The translations under genes were made by a program, and so were the position numbers. A DNA stretch of 64,000 nucleotides from Arthrobacter globiformis (GTDB taxonomy: Bacteria; Actinomycetota; Actinomycetes; Actinomycetales; Micrococcaceae). Each line of letters opens with the position of its first letter. The first letter of the stretch is position 1. The DNA lies in assembly GCF_030815865.1 (NCBI RefSeq), contig NZ_JAUSXI010000001.1, positions 1,364,001 through 1,428,000 of the forward strand. The letters run 5' to 3'. Under the pieces are notes generated by a model. It did no database searches and had not been told where the DNA came from. It saw only the letters and a program-made list of their open reading frames with translations. Below, in pieces: positions 9,532 to 17,604 of the stretch.

Positions 9532-9543
9532 ATTGTTGACAAT
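9532..9543. promoter_or_regulatory. Operator/promoter of the DUF3830 gene
   Basis: Exact ATTGTTGACAAT on the plus strand. TTGACA (9536-9541) is a consensus -35. TAGCCT (9560-9565) at 18 bp is a reasonable -10, leaving a leader of about 50 nt before the DUF3830 ATG. Confidence 0.6.
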
Positions 9544-9622
9544 CGTGATTCCCGCCACATAGCCTGAGAGCACGGAACAGCAAAACGCACTGTTATCAAC
9601 TCCAACCAGGAAGTAACCAAAC

Positions 9623-10135
9623 ATGGCGCGGTACATCAACATCACCCTCGAGAAGCGGGGAGTCACCTGCAAGGCACTCCTTCACGACGACGTCGCCCCC
9701 CGCACCAGCAAGGCGGTCTGGGACGCCCTGCCGCTCAGCGGCCAGGTGTTCCACGGTAAGTACGCCCGCAACGAGATCTATAACCTCGTCCCGGCCTTCG
9801 CCCCGCAGGAACCGGGGGCCGAGAACACCACTGTCACTCCCATCCCCGGAGACGTCTGCTACTTCACGTTCACGTCCAACGACCTGAAGACGCCCTCTCA
9901 CGGTTACGAGCAGGATTCCGACACCGACGCCGTCCAGACCATCGTGGACCTGGCTGTGTTCTACGGACGCAACAACCTGCTGCTGAACGGCGACACCGGC
10001 TGGGTTCCCGGGAATGTGTTCGCCACCATCGTTGAGGGCCTCGACGAGATGGCGGCAGCCTGCCAGGACATCTGGATGGGCGGCGCCCGCGACGAGACGC
10101 TGACGTACTCCCGTGCGGTTGACTCCACTCCCTAG
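9623..10135 (+). CDS. DUF3830 family protein (cyclophilin-like fold)
   Basis: 170 residues resembling DUF3830, a family with a cyclophilin-like barrel and no assigned reaction. It often sits in catabolic clusters with amidases and peptidases. Typical features are the N-terminal MARYINITLEKRG, VWDALPLSG (residues 32-40), the central FTSNDLKTPSHGYE segment and the late GNVFATIVEGLDEMAAAC. An AGGAAG ribosome site precedes the ATG, and the gene is monocistronic with its own terminator. Its promoter carries the cluster operator, so it belongs to the pathway. A role in isomerising or binding the substrate is only a guess. Confidence 0.75.
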   Translation: MARYINITLEKRGVTCKALLHDDVAPRTSKAVWDALPLSGQVFHGKYARNEIYNLVPAFAPQEPGAENTTVTPIPGDVCYFTFTSNDLKTPSHGYEQDSDTDAVQTIVDLAVFYGRNNLLLNGDTGWVPGNVFATIVEGLDEMAAACQDIWMGGARDETLTYSRAVDSTP

Positions 10136-10155
10136 GGACGCACCCACGATTACCC

Positions 10156-10194
10156 GCAGCCGGGCCGCTTCCAGCGGCCCGGCTGCATTGTTTT
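10156..10194 (+). terminator. Intrinsic terminator of the DUF3830 gene
   Basis: Perfect 13-bp arms GCAGCCGGGCCGC (10156-10168) and 10174-10186 around TTCCA, followed by ATTGTTTT. Confidence 0.85.
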
Positions 10195-10231
10195 CCGGCG
10201 GAAGCGCCAACAAGCCAGCGGAAGCAGAAGT

Positions 10232-10264
10232 ACGGCCGGCTGCACGAAAGGTGCAGCCGGCCGT
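10232..10264 (-). terminator. Hairpin past the M20 gene
   Basis: Perfect 14-bp arms (10232-10245 and 10251-10264) around GAAAG, between the converging DUF3830 and M20 genes. There is no U-tract, so termination on the minus strand is inferred from position and stability. Confidence 0.5.
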
Positions 10265-10325
10265 TCTGGATTTGCCGTTCTTCATTGTCAGGCTAGGGCC
10301 TACGGACGCGGTTTGAAGGAAGCTG

Positions 10326-11564
10326 TCAGCTCCGGCCGTGCCGCAGGCACATCAGGGCGTAGGCGCGGGCTGCCGCAACGAGCTCTGCGATGCTCACGGA
10401 CTCGTTCACCTGGTGCGCCTGGTCGTTGAGTCCGCCGGGGCCCATGACAACAGCCGGGACGCCGAGGTCGCGGACAATGAAGCCGCCATCGCAGGCAGCT
10501 GTCCAGCCGGTGACCGCGCTGTCCACGCCGGCGTCGGCCAGCGCGGAGACGGAGTTCGCCACCAGCGGATGGTCCGCCGGCGTACGGAAGCCGGGCATCT
10601 CCATGGTGACCTCCGCCGTCACGGAGATGCCGTCGGTATCGATGCCGGCTTCGCTGATCCGCGCCCGGAGCCTGTCCAAAATCAGGTGCGCGTCGTCGTC
10701 GGGCATGAGCCGCCGGTCCAAGGACACGGTGCATTCGGCCGCCACCATGGAGGTGCCGGTGCCGCCACTGATGAGCCCGATGTTCCAGCTGCCTGCGCCG
10801 AGCAGCGGGTCCTGCCCGGCCTGCAGCCGGGCGTGATCGTCGCGGACCAGATCCAGGATCTTCGCGGCTGCATCAATCGCGTTCCGGCCGTCCGCCGGCC
10901 GGCCGGAGTGGGCTGACTTGCCGGTCACTTTCAGTTCAATGTAGCTGTCCCCGCGGCAGCCGATCACCGTCTCGAGGTCGGTGGGCTCGGCCACCACGCA
11001 CGCCGAGTAGGAAAAGAGCGGGTCGGCCAGTGCGACGGCGGTGTATGCCCGGATGCCGATACCCAGGTCCTCCTCGTCCACCGTGCATGCCAGCGCAGCG
11101 TTGAAGGGCAGGTCTGCGCCTGCCTCCTTGAGTGCCTTCAGCGCGATGACGACGGCGGCCAGGCCGCCTTTCATGTCGGTTGACCCTCGGCCGAAGAGCC
11201 GGCCGTCCCGGACATAGGGTTCGAGCGGCGGCCGCTCCCAGCCGTCCCCGGCGGGCACGACGTCGGAGTGTCCCAGGAACAGCAGGCCGGGCGCCCGGCC
11301 GCCGGGCAAGACGGCCGTGAAGTTCGGCCGTCCCGGGGCGACGGTTTCCGTGGATACGTCCAGTCCGGCGGCGCGGCAGAAGTCTTCCAGGACCGTTACT
11401 GTTGCCGCTTCCGTCCCGCCGGGGTTTTCGCCCCCGGCGGCCACGAGAACCTTGGTAAGGGCAACAAGATCAGGCTCGCTGATCAGGTTCAGGACCCTGT
11501 GTTCCAGCAGTTCCCCGTCCCGCAGGTTGTTCCCGAGCACGTGCGTGTCAGGGACGGAACTCAT
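10326..11564 (-). CDS. M20 family metallo-deacylase (ArgE/DapE-like)
   Basis: Zinc-dependent hydrolase of the ArgE/DapE/CPG2 group, 412 residues. Metal ligands and catalytic residues are readable: His99 and Asp101 in LGHSDVV, Asp130 in RGSTDMKGG, the Glu pair 164-165 in TVDEEDLG and a later Glu in VVAEPTD. A dimerisation lid domain follows (about 190-300, SAHSGRPADGRNAI). It typically removes an acyl group from an N-acyl amino acid. Its ATG overlaps the stop of the upstream aminotransferase gene by 4 bp. In ectoine breakdown a deacetylase acts after the M24 hydrolase, and this enzyme could fill that step although the known one belongs to another family. Confidence 0.85.
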   Translation of the reverse strand: MSSVPDTHVLGNNLRDGELLEHRVLNLISEPDLVALTKVLVAAGGENPGGTEAATVTVLEDFCRAAGLDVSTETVAPGRPNFTAVLPGGRAPGLLFLGHSDVVPAGDGWERPPLEPYVRDGRLFGRGSTDMKGGLAAVVIALKALKEAGADLPFNAALACTVDEEDLGIGIRAYTAVALADPLFSYSACVVAEPTDLETVIGCRGDSYIELKVTGKSAHSGRPADGRNAIDAAAKILDLVRDDHARLQAGQDPLLGAGSWNIGLISGGTGTSMVAAECTVSLDRRLMPDDDAHLILDRLRARISEAGIDTDGISVTAEVTMEMPGFRTPADHPLVANSVSALADAGVDSAVTGWTAACDGGFIVRDLGVPAVVMGPGGLNDQAHQVNESVSIAELVAAARAYALMCLRHGRS

Positions 11565-12814
11565 ACCGGAGCCCCGGCCTTCAGTGCCGCCAGCTCCCGG
11601 TCCATGGCGTTGCGGAGGCGGATGATGCCCTCCTCGGCCCGTTCGGGAGTGGTGGATGCGAAACAGAGCCGCAGGGCGTCGTCGAACTTTCCGCTGGCGG
11701 AAAGGGCCGGTCCGGGGATGAAGGCGACGCCTTCTGCCAGGGCCGTCTCGAAGAGCTTCCGCGTGGAGATCCGGGCGTCCTCACCCTGGAGGGTGAGCCA
11801 CAGGAAGAAGCCGCCTTCAGGATCGGTGGTGGTGACCCTGTCGCCGAGGTTCCGGCGCAGGCTCTCCTGCATCGAGTCTTTGCGGCGCTTGTACTCTGTG
11901 CGCAGCCCTGCGAGGTGGTTGTCCAGTCCACCGCGGCGAATGAACTCGGCAACGATGTGCTGCGCAGGAACGTTGGTGCACGTGTCCATCGCCTGCTTGG
12001 CGTTGATCACCAGCTGCCGCAGCGCCGGGTCCGTGTCCACCCAGCCTACGCGCAGGCCTGGGGCCAGGATTTTGGAGAACGTGCGGACGGAGAACAGCAG
12101 GGGATCGCCCGGGCTGAGGGCCTGCAGGGATGGCAGGTCCTCACCCTGGAAGCGGAGCAGACCGTAAGGATCGTCGTCGATGATGACGGAGTTCCAGTCG
12201 TGGGCGAGTTCCAGCAGCTGGTGGCGGCGCGGCAGGGAGAGGGTGACGCCGGCCGGGTTCTGGAAGTTGGGAATGGTGTAGATGGCCTTAGGTGTTCGGC
12301 CAGCAGCGGCAATCAGGTCCGGGAGGGCCTCGACGATGAGGCCGTTCTCGTCAGTGGGTGCTTCGAGCAGTTCGGCCCCGTAACTGAGGGCGGTGGCGCT
12401 GCCGTTGGTGTACGTGGGGCTTTCCACGATCACCAGGTCGCCGGGGTTGATGAAGAGCTTGCAGGCAATGTCCAGCCCCTGCATGCCGCCGGCGGTGATG
12501 GTGACGCGTTCCTCGGAAGTGGGGTCCGAGGTTTCCGCCAGGTAGTCCACCAGGGCCTTGAGGAGCACGGGTTCACCCTCGGTGGCGCCGTAGGTCATGG
12601 AGCTGTGATCCAGGACCTGGTGGGCGATGTCGCGGAATTCCTCCAGCGGCACCGCCTCATCGGCCGGGGAGCCCATGGCGAAGCGGACAATGTCGTGGGT
12701 CTGTGAGGCCAGCAGGGAAGTGCTGGAATCGATGACGGAACCGACGAGGTCGGCGGCACGGTCGGCGAGGGGAAGCACTGCGCGGGAGCGGGTGGCGATG
12801 TGGTCAACGGTCAT
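11561..12814 (-). CDS. PLP-dependent fold-type I aminotransferase (MocR-like catalytic part)
   Basis: 417-residue enzyme with the Schiff-base Lys248 in RTFSKILAPGLRVGW, the PLP-contacting Asn in IPNFQNPAG (181-189) and IIDDDPYG (211-218). It matches the Aro8/MocR catalytic domain but has no N-terminal winged helix, so it is an enzyme rather than a regulator. It lies 3 bp after the M24 gene, with AAAGGCGG as ribosome site, and overlaps the M20 gene. This gives the cluster two unrelated aminotransferase types. Which amino donor or acceptor it uses cannot be told. Confidence 0.85.
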   Translation of the reverse strand: MTVDHIATRSRAVLPLADRAADLVGSVIDSSTSLLASQTHDIVRFAMGSPADEAVPLEEFRDIAHQVLDHSSMTYGATEGEPVLLKALVDYLAETSDPTSEERVTITAGGMQGLDIACKLFINPGDLVIVESPTYTNGSATALSYGAELLEAPTDENGLIVEALPDLIAAAGRTPKAIYTIPNFQNPAGVTLSLPRRHQLLELAHDWNSVIIDDDPYGLLRFQGEDLPSLQALSPGDPLLFSVRTFSKILAPGLRVGWVDTDPALRQLVINAKQAMDTCTNVPAQHIVAEFIRRGGLDNHLAGLRTEYKRRKDSMQESLRRNLGDRVTTTDPEGGFFLWLTLQGEDARISTRKLFETALAEGVAFIPGPALSASGKFDDALRLCFASTTPERAEEGIIRLRNAMDRELAALKAGAPV

Positions 12815-12817
12815 GAC

Positions 12818-13999
12818 CTAGCCGCCTTTCTGGATGAGTTCGCGGGGGAAGCTGGTGAAGGTTTCCACGCCGTCGGCTGTGACGCGGATTGATTCGGAGA
12901 GTTCGTAGCCGTAGTTGTCCATCCACATGCCGCCGATGACGTGGAAGGTCATGTTCTCCGCGAGGATGGACTCATCCTCGGAGCGGATGGAAATGGTGCG
13001 CTCGCCCCAGTCGGGGGGATAGCCGACGCCGATCGAGTAACCGATGCGGGACGGCTTTTCCAGGCCGTACTTGGCCAGCGTCCAGTTCCAGGCGCGGGCC
13101 AGTTCGCGGACAGGAACGCCGGGCTGCACTTCGGTGAGTACGGCGTTGAGGCCGTCCGCGACGGCGTCTGCCAACTTGGCCAGGCGCTCCGGCTTTTTGC
13201 CGAGGGTCAGCGTCCGGGCCAGGGGTGTGTGGTAGCGCTGGTGGGCGCCGGCGAGTTCGATTACCACCGCCTGTCCCGCTTCGAAGCGGTTCTCGCTCCA
13301 CGTCAGGTGCGGGGTGTCCGCAGCTTCACCGGTGGGCAGCATCGGCACAATGGCCGGATAGTCACCGCCGATGCCGCCGGCACCCTTGATCTGCGCCTGG
13401 CTGATGGCTGCTGCGGCGTCGCACTGGCGCACGCCGACGTCGATGGTCTCCACGGCGGCCTGCATAGCCGCCATGCAGACCTGCGCTGCGCCGCGCATCA
13501 GCTGGATCTCGGCCGGGGACTTGATGGAACGGACCCAGTTGACCAGCTCGAAGCTGTCCACGAGCGTCCATTCGGGAATGGCGTTGACCAGGGACCGGTA
13601 GGCCTTGGGGGAGAAGAAGTGCGAGTCCATTTCCAGGCCCACGCATCCCTTGGCGGCCGGGGCAATGAGGTAGCGCTCACGAAGGGCGAAGGCCACCCAG
13701 TCGAAGGGATGCACGTGCGGGCGGTGGACGTACTGTTCGGGGTAACCCACGATGCATTCCTCGGGCAGCCAGGTGGTGCGGGACGCGCCGCCGGCGTCCA
13801 TGGCCCGGGTAAAGAGGAGCATGGGTCCGTCGGCGGGCACGAAAACCAGCTGCGGGGTGTAGAAGGACCAGGCGTTGTAGCCGGTCAGGTAGTAGATGTT
13901 GGCCGGGTCGGTGACCAGCAGGGCGGAGAGACCCTGCTTGGCCATGCGCACACGAACACCGGCGAGCCTGGCGTCGTACTCCTCTTGGCTGAACAGCAA
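12818..13999 (-). CDS. M24 family hydrolase, ectoine hydrolase (DoeA)-like
   Basis: 393 residues of the creatinase/prolidase fold. An N-terminal creatinase-type domain (1-155) is followed by a pita-bread catalytic domain. Segments such as VRQCDAAAAI, GGDYPAIVPMLPTGE, YPPDWGERT and MTFHVIGGMWMD resemble, from memory, DoeA/EutD proteins that open the ectoine ring, more than prolidases. The TTG start is chosen because GGAGGTG (14005-14011) lies 5 nt upstream and the frame closes soon after. It is second in the operon behind the D-2-hydroxyacid dehydrogenase, 90 bp apart. The assignment to ectoine itself is inference. Confidence 0.75.
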   Translation of the reverse strand: MLFSQEEYDARLAGVRVRMAKQGLSALLVTDPANIYYLTGYNAWSFYTPQLVFVPADGPMLLFTRAMDAGGASRTTWLPEECIVGYPEQYVHRPHVHPFDWVAFALRERYLIAPAAKGCVGLEMDSHFFSPKAYRSLVNAIPEWTLVDSFELVNWVRSIKSPAEIQLMRGAAQVCMAAMQAAVETIDVGVRQCDAAAAISQAQIKGAGGIGGDYPAIVPMLPTGEAADTPHLTWSENRFEAGQAVVIELAGAHQRYHTPLARTLTLGKKPERLAKLADAVADGLNAVLTEVQPGVPVRELARAWNWTLAKYGLEKPSRIGYSIGVGYPPDWGERTISIRSEDESILAENMTFHVIGGMWMDNYGYELSESIRVTADGVETFTSFPRELIQKGG

Positions 14000-14025
14000 A
14001 AAGACACCTCCGATAGAAATAGTAG

Positions 14026-14037
14026 ATTGTTCACAAA
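14026..14037. promoter_or_regulatory. Degenerate operator upstream of the M24 gene
   Basis: ATTGTTCACAAA differs from the cluster element at two positions. It lies 27 bp upstream of the M24 TTG start. A second inverted repeat, TTTGTG-N8-CACAAA, follows at 14044-14063. Both may allow separate control of the three downstream genes. Confidence 0.35.
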
Positions 14038-14089
14038 GTAGCCTTTGTGGTGTGAATCACAAAACTGCGGACGTTTGTGGTGAGCGCTG

Positions 14090-15076
14090 TCAGACCGTTC
14101 TGACGTAGCCGCGCTCCTTGTCCACCACGTTGGCCAGCTCCTGGCCCGAGGACCGGCGCTGAAGGTTGGCCAGGAACTGGTCGGCCAGGGCATCGCGCCA
14201 GCCGAGAACGTCGCCGCACATGTGCGCGGACATGTGCACGTTGTCCATCTTCCAAAAGGGGTGGTCTGCGGGGACCGGCTCTTCGGTGAATACGTCCAGC
14301 GAGGCCGCGGCGATCTGCCGCTCTTGGAGGGCCTTGATCAGAGCTTCTTCATCCACAAGTGCCCCGCGGCCCACATTGACCAAATGTGCTGTCGGTTTCA
14401 TGGCGGCCAAGACATCGGTGTTCACCATGTTCCGCGTCTGCTCCGTAAGCGGCGCGATGAGCACCACGTGGTCTGCCCAGGCTGCATTCTCGGCCAGCTC
14501 GGAGCTGGCATGGATGGCGCCGAAGTCGGGATCGTCCCCGCGGGGCGTGCGTCCGATGCCCTGAACCTCGAGTCCCACTGCACGGAGCAGCCTGGCGGTG
14601 GCGCGGCCGATTCCTCCGGTGCCCACCACCAGGGCGTGCGAGCCCTCGGTGCGGGTGAGTTCCCGGTGCCGCCAGACGGCCTGCTGCTGCAGGGCCTTGC
14701 TGAGGTGGAGCTGTTTGTCGTGGGCGAGGATGGATGCCAGCACGAACTCGGCGATGGGCCGGTCAAAAGTTCCATGCGCATTGGTGACCACCACGTCGGA
14801 GCGGCGCAGCTCGTCAAACATCATGGCGTCCACGCCGGCGGCGGCCACATGGACCCACTGGAGGGAATCTGCGTTCGGCCAGGCCTCCTTGAGGGCTGAC
14901 GAGAAAAAGTCCCAAAGGAACAGGATGTCCGCACCCCGGGAGGCTTCCGCGAGGCCGGCGGCATCGGTCAGGACGACGTCGGCGCTGGATCTTATGGCGG
15001 CGAGGTTATAGGGGCTGGGCTGGCCTTCCGCGACGAGTATGACAACACGGGGGATTCGCTTATTAGTGTTACTCAC
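14090..15076 (-). CDS. D-2-hydroxyacid dehydrogenase (NAD-binding)
   Basis: 328 residues of the D-isomer-specific 2-hydroxyacid dehydrogenase family. It has the Rossmann motif GTGGIG (152-157), Arg237 in NVGRGAL, Glu266 in DVFTEEP and His285 in MSAHMCGD, the Arg/Glu/His set of the family. The start is the GTG at 15076, where the protein begins MSNTNKRIPRVVIL. The frame stays open upstream antisense to the aminotransferase, but that part has no sensible composition. The GTG lies six nucleotides after a -10 box, so the mRNA may be leaderless. It reduces a 2-ketoacid or oxidises a D-2-hydroxyacid of the pathway. Confidence 0.87.
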   Translation of the reverse strand: MSNTNKRIPRVVILVAEGQPSPYNLAAIRSSADVVLTDAAGLAEASRGADILFLWDFFSSALKEAWPNADSLQWVHVAAAGVDAMMFDELRRSDVVVTNAHGTFDRPIAEFVLASILAHDKQLHLSKALQQQAVWRHRELTRTEGSHALVVGTGGIGRATARLLRAVGLEVQGIGRTPRGDDPDFGAIHASSELAENAAWADHVVLIAPLTEQTRNMVNTDVLAAMKPTAHLVNVGRGALVDEEALIKALQERQIAAASLDVFTEEPVPADHPFWKMDNVHMSAHMCGDVLGWRDALADQFLANLQRRSSGQELANVVDKERGYVRTV

Positions 15077-15082
15077 GCCACA

Positions 15083-15113
15083 ACTATATCCGGATCGCAT
15101 GATTGTTGACAAT
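15083..15113. promoter_or_regulatory. Operator and divergent promoter, hydroxyacid dehydrogenase / aminotransferase copy 2
   Basis: Exact ATTGTTGACAAT at 15102-15113. On the minus strand it contains the -35 TTGTCA (15107-15112). After an 18-bp spacer comes the -10 TATAGT (15083-15088), six nucleotides before the GTG of the dehydrogenase. The plus-strand promoter for the aminotransferase is less clear. TTGACA is present but no good -10 follows. Confidence 0.6.
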
Positions 15114-15142
15114 AAGCGGATCGGCTGTGCACCATGGAGCGC

Positions 15143-16420
15143 ATGACTTCTCTTAGCCCTGCACTGAAGCAAGCAACGCCTGTTGTCGTGGATCATGCCC
15201 TTGGTTCCTGGATTTACGGCACCGATGGTCAGGCGTATCTGGATTTCACGACCGGTATTGGTGTGACCAGCACCGGTCACTGCCATCCGAAGGTGGTGGA
15301 GGCGGCGCGGGAGCAGGTGGGCAAGATCATCCACGCGCAGTACACCACTGTGATGCACCAGCCGCTGCTGGCGCTGACCCAGAAGCTGGGCGAGGTCCTG
15401 CCGGCCGGGCTGGATTCGGTGTTCTATGCCAACTCCGGGTCTGAGGCTGTGGAGGCTGCGATCCGCCTGGCGCGGATGGCCACGGGCCGGCCGAACATTG
15501 TGGTGTTCCAGGGCGGCTTCCACGGCCGCACGGTCGCCGCGGCGTCCCTGACCACGGCGGGCACGAAGTTTTCGGCCGGGTTCTCGCCGCTGATGTCCGG
15601 GGTGCACATGTCCGCGTTCCCCTACGCCTACCGCTACGGGTGGGACGAGGCGGCCGGGGTGGCGTTCGCGCTGCAGGAACTGGACTACCTGTTCCAGACC
15701 CGCACCGCCCCCAATGACACCGCCGCGTTCCTGATCGAACCGGCCCTGGGCGACGGCGGGTACCTGCCTACCCCGCCGGCGTTCATGGAAGGACTGCGCG
15801 AACGTGCAGATAAGTACGGCATCCAGCTGATCTTCGACGAGGTCCAGGCCGGGGTCGGGCGCACGGGCAGGTTCTGGGGCCACCAGTACTCCACCGCCAC
15901 CCCGGACATCATCATCACGGCCAAGGGCATCGCCTCGGGCTTCCCGATCTCGGCGATCGCGGCGTCCACCGAGACCATGTCCAAGGCCTGGCCCGGATCC
16001 CAGGGCGGCACCTACGGCGGGAACGCCGTCTCCGCCGCGGCCGGCGTCGCGACCCTGGAAGTGGTCCAGGAAGAAGGGCTGGTGGAGAACTCCCGGATCC
16101 GCGGCGAGCAGCTGCAGGCCGGCCTCAAGGAAATCCAGGCCCGCTTCCCCGTCATCGGCGACGTCCGCGGGCGCGGGCTGATGCAGGGCATCGAATTCAC
16201 CGCCGAGGACGGCACCCCCGACGCCACAACCGCCGCCGCGGTCCAGCAGGCCACCACCACCCAGGGCCTGCTGACCCTGACCTGCGGCCCGGCCGGCAAC
16301 GTCGTACGCCTCATCCCCGCCCTGGTCGTCACCGCCGAGGAAATCACCCTCGGCCTGGAACGCTTCGAAACCGCCGTCGGCGCCGTCACCGGAGCCATCC
16401 CCGCCACCACAGGAGCCTAG
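15143..16420 (+). CDS. Class III aminotransferase (GabT/DoeD-like), copy 2
   Basis: Second, inverted copy of the gene at 8124-9401, also 425 residues, with Gly at 172 and an Ala for Thr near 361. The PLP lysine (261) and all motifs are intact, so both copies should be active. The ATG at 15143 is preferred over the one at 15134 because GGAG at 15136-15139 is its ribosome site and because homology with copy 1 starts exactly there. It is transcribed away from the central operon and followed by a large hairpin. The near-identity confined to the coding region points to very recent copying or continuing gene conversion. Confidence 0.9.
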   Translation: MTSLSPALKQATPVVVDHALGSWIYGTDGQAYLDFTTGIGVTSTGHCHPKVVEAAREQVGKIIHAQYTTVMHQPLLALTQKLGEVLPAGLDSVFYANSGSEAVEAAIRLARMATGRPNIVVFQGGFHGRTVAAASLTTAGTKFSAGFSPLMSGVHMSAFPYAYRYGWDEAAGVAFALQELDYLFQTRTAPNDTAAFLIEPALGDGGYLPTPPAFMEGLRERADKYGIQLIFDEVQAGVGRTGRFWGHQYSTATPDIIITAKGIASGFPISAIAASTETMSKAWPGSQGGTYGGNAVSAAAGVATLEVVQEEGLVENSRIRGEQLQAGLKEIQARFPVIGDVRGRGLMQGIEFTAEDGTPDATTAAAVQQATTTQGLLTLTCGPAGNVVRLIPALVVTAEEITLGLERFETAVGAVTGAIPATTGA

Positions 16421-16429
16421 GAACGCAAC

Positions 16430-16481
16430 GGCTGTGCCCTGCGCGGGCCTCCATGACTGGAGGTGCGTGCAGGGCACAGCC
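16430..16481. terminator. Two-part hairpin between converging genes
   Basis: Outer perfect 13-bp arms (16430-16442 and 16469-16481) enclose an inner perfect CCTCCA-TGAC-TGGAGG stem. There is no U-tract on either side. From its position it should separate aminotransferase copy 2 from the converging methyltransferase gene. Confidence 0.55.
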
Positions 16482-16511
16482 GCGTCCTCAAGCCAGCATT
16501 ATGAAGCTGTT

Positions 16512-17474
16512 TCACGGCAGCCAAGCTGTCACGAGGCCGCCCCGGGACTGGGCTGGCGCCGGCTGTTGCTCCGGTTCTGTGCGCTCCGGTCCATACTCGC
16601 CCGGACCGGTCCCGCCTGGTCCTGCCCCGGCGTCCGCGTCCAGTGACAGGACCCGGCCGTACGTCGCACACAGCTCCTCAACCGTGTGCCCGCTGCAGCG
16701 CCAGCCTGCTGGTTCGAGCAGCTCCACCGGGTCCGGCGGGTCGGCCCGCGCCAGCAGTTCGCTCATGGGCAGGCCTGTCTGCTCACTGAACTCGCGCAGT
16801 TTGGCTTCGATGTCGTCCGTGCTCGGCAGGGGCACGGCGCGCTCTATCACCGCCCGCGATCCCGGCGCCGACAACGCCGCCACTTCCTCCAGCACGGCAC
16901 GCTGGGAAGCGGCATCCAGGTAGGGCAGCAGGCCTTCGAGGACCCACGTGGTGGGCTCCCCACGGTCAAAGCCTGCGGCGAGGAGTTGCTCGCGCCACGG
17001 CAGGGACAGGTCCGCGGGCACGGAAATCAGTGCACACCTAGGCTCCGTAGCAAGCCGGCTCAGCACGTGCGCCTTGAACTTCAGGACGGTGGCGCTGTCG
17101 ATTTCGATGACCCTGGCACCGTCCGGCCAGTCCAGCCGGAACGCCCGGGTGTCGAGGCCCGCCCCGAGAACCACGGTCTGTACGGTGGGCGTATCGGACT
17201 GCAGGAAATCGTCGATGAACCGCGTCCGCATGCCGATGTAGATGGACGCCAGCAGAAGAGGCTGCTGCAGGGGAGGGGCCTCCGCCGGTTCCGCCGGCCA
17301 CACTGTCGGCAGGTCCAGATGGGAGCGCGCGGCCACCACCAATGCAGCAGCGAATCGATCCGTCACAAGCGCGTCGGCCCGTGACGTCTCAACGGCACGG
17401 CCCGCGGCCACGGCAAGGGCCGTCCATGGCAGCCCTTGGTCCTCGAGTTCGGTACTGCCTGTAGGTTCAGTCAT
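16512..17474 (-). CDS. Class I SAM-dependent methyltransferase (LCM/TIGR00027-type)
   Basis: 320 residues of the leucine-carboxyl-methyltransferase-like family common in actinobacteria. The SAM-binding motif I is VVLGAGLDTRAFRLDWP (about 116-132). It is followed by VIEIDSATVLKFK (motif II acidic residue) and TWVLEGLLPYL (motif post-II). The ATG follows GGGAGGCC. Upstream on the same strand lie two very short genes and a LuxR regulator. The methyl acceptor is unknown; family members act on small molecules or peptides. Confidence 0.85.
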   Translation of the reverse strand: MTEPTGSTELEDQGLPWTALAVAAGRAVETSRADALVTDRFAAALVVAARSHLDLPTVWPAEPAEAPPLQQPLLLASIYIGMRTRFIDDFLQSDTPTVQTVVLGAGLDTRAFRLDWPDGARVIEIDSATVLKFKAHVLSRLATEPRCALISVPADLSLPWREQLLAAGFDRGEPTTWVLEGLLPYLDAASQRAVLEEVAALSAPGSRAVIERAVPLPSTDDIEAKLREFSEQTGLPMSELLARADPPDPVELLEPAGWRCSGHTVEELCATYGRVLSLDADAGAGPGGTGPGEYGPERTEPEQQPAPAQSRGGLVTAWLP

Positions 17475-17604
17475 GCCTGGCCTCCCCGCCGTCGTGGATC
17501 CCTGTTGGCGAGCCTACCCCGTGGTGGCTACGACGGTTCGCAAACGGCTTTCCGGCGCAGACCGGGCGGGGCTCCGGTTCAACGGCCGGCGATCCCCATG
17601 CCTG

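Noticed and set aside
15074..15128. A strong plus-strand promoter for aminotransferase copy 2
   Set aside because: TTGACA is present within the operator, but no acceptable -10 lies 16-18 bp downstream, so no separate promoter was listed.
14090..16477. A 795-codon open frame covering the D-2-hydroxyacid dehydrogenase and running antisense through aminotransferase copy 2
   Set aside because: The upstream 460 codons are the exact antisense of a conserved enzyme. A GTG with a promoter lies at 15076. The same antisense frame occurs opposite copy 1, as expected from codon bias.
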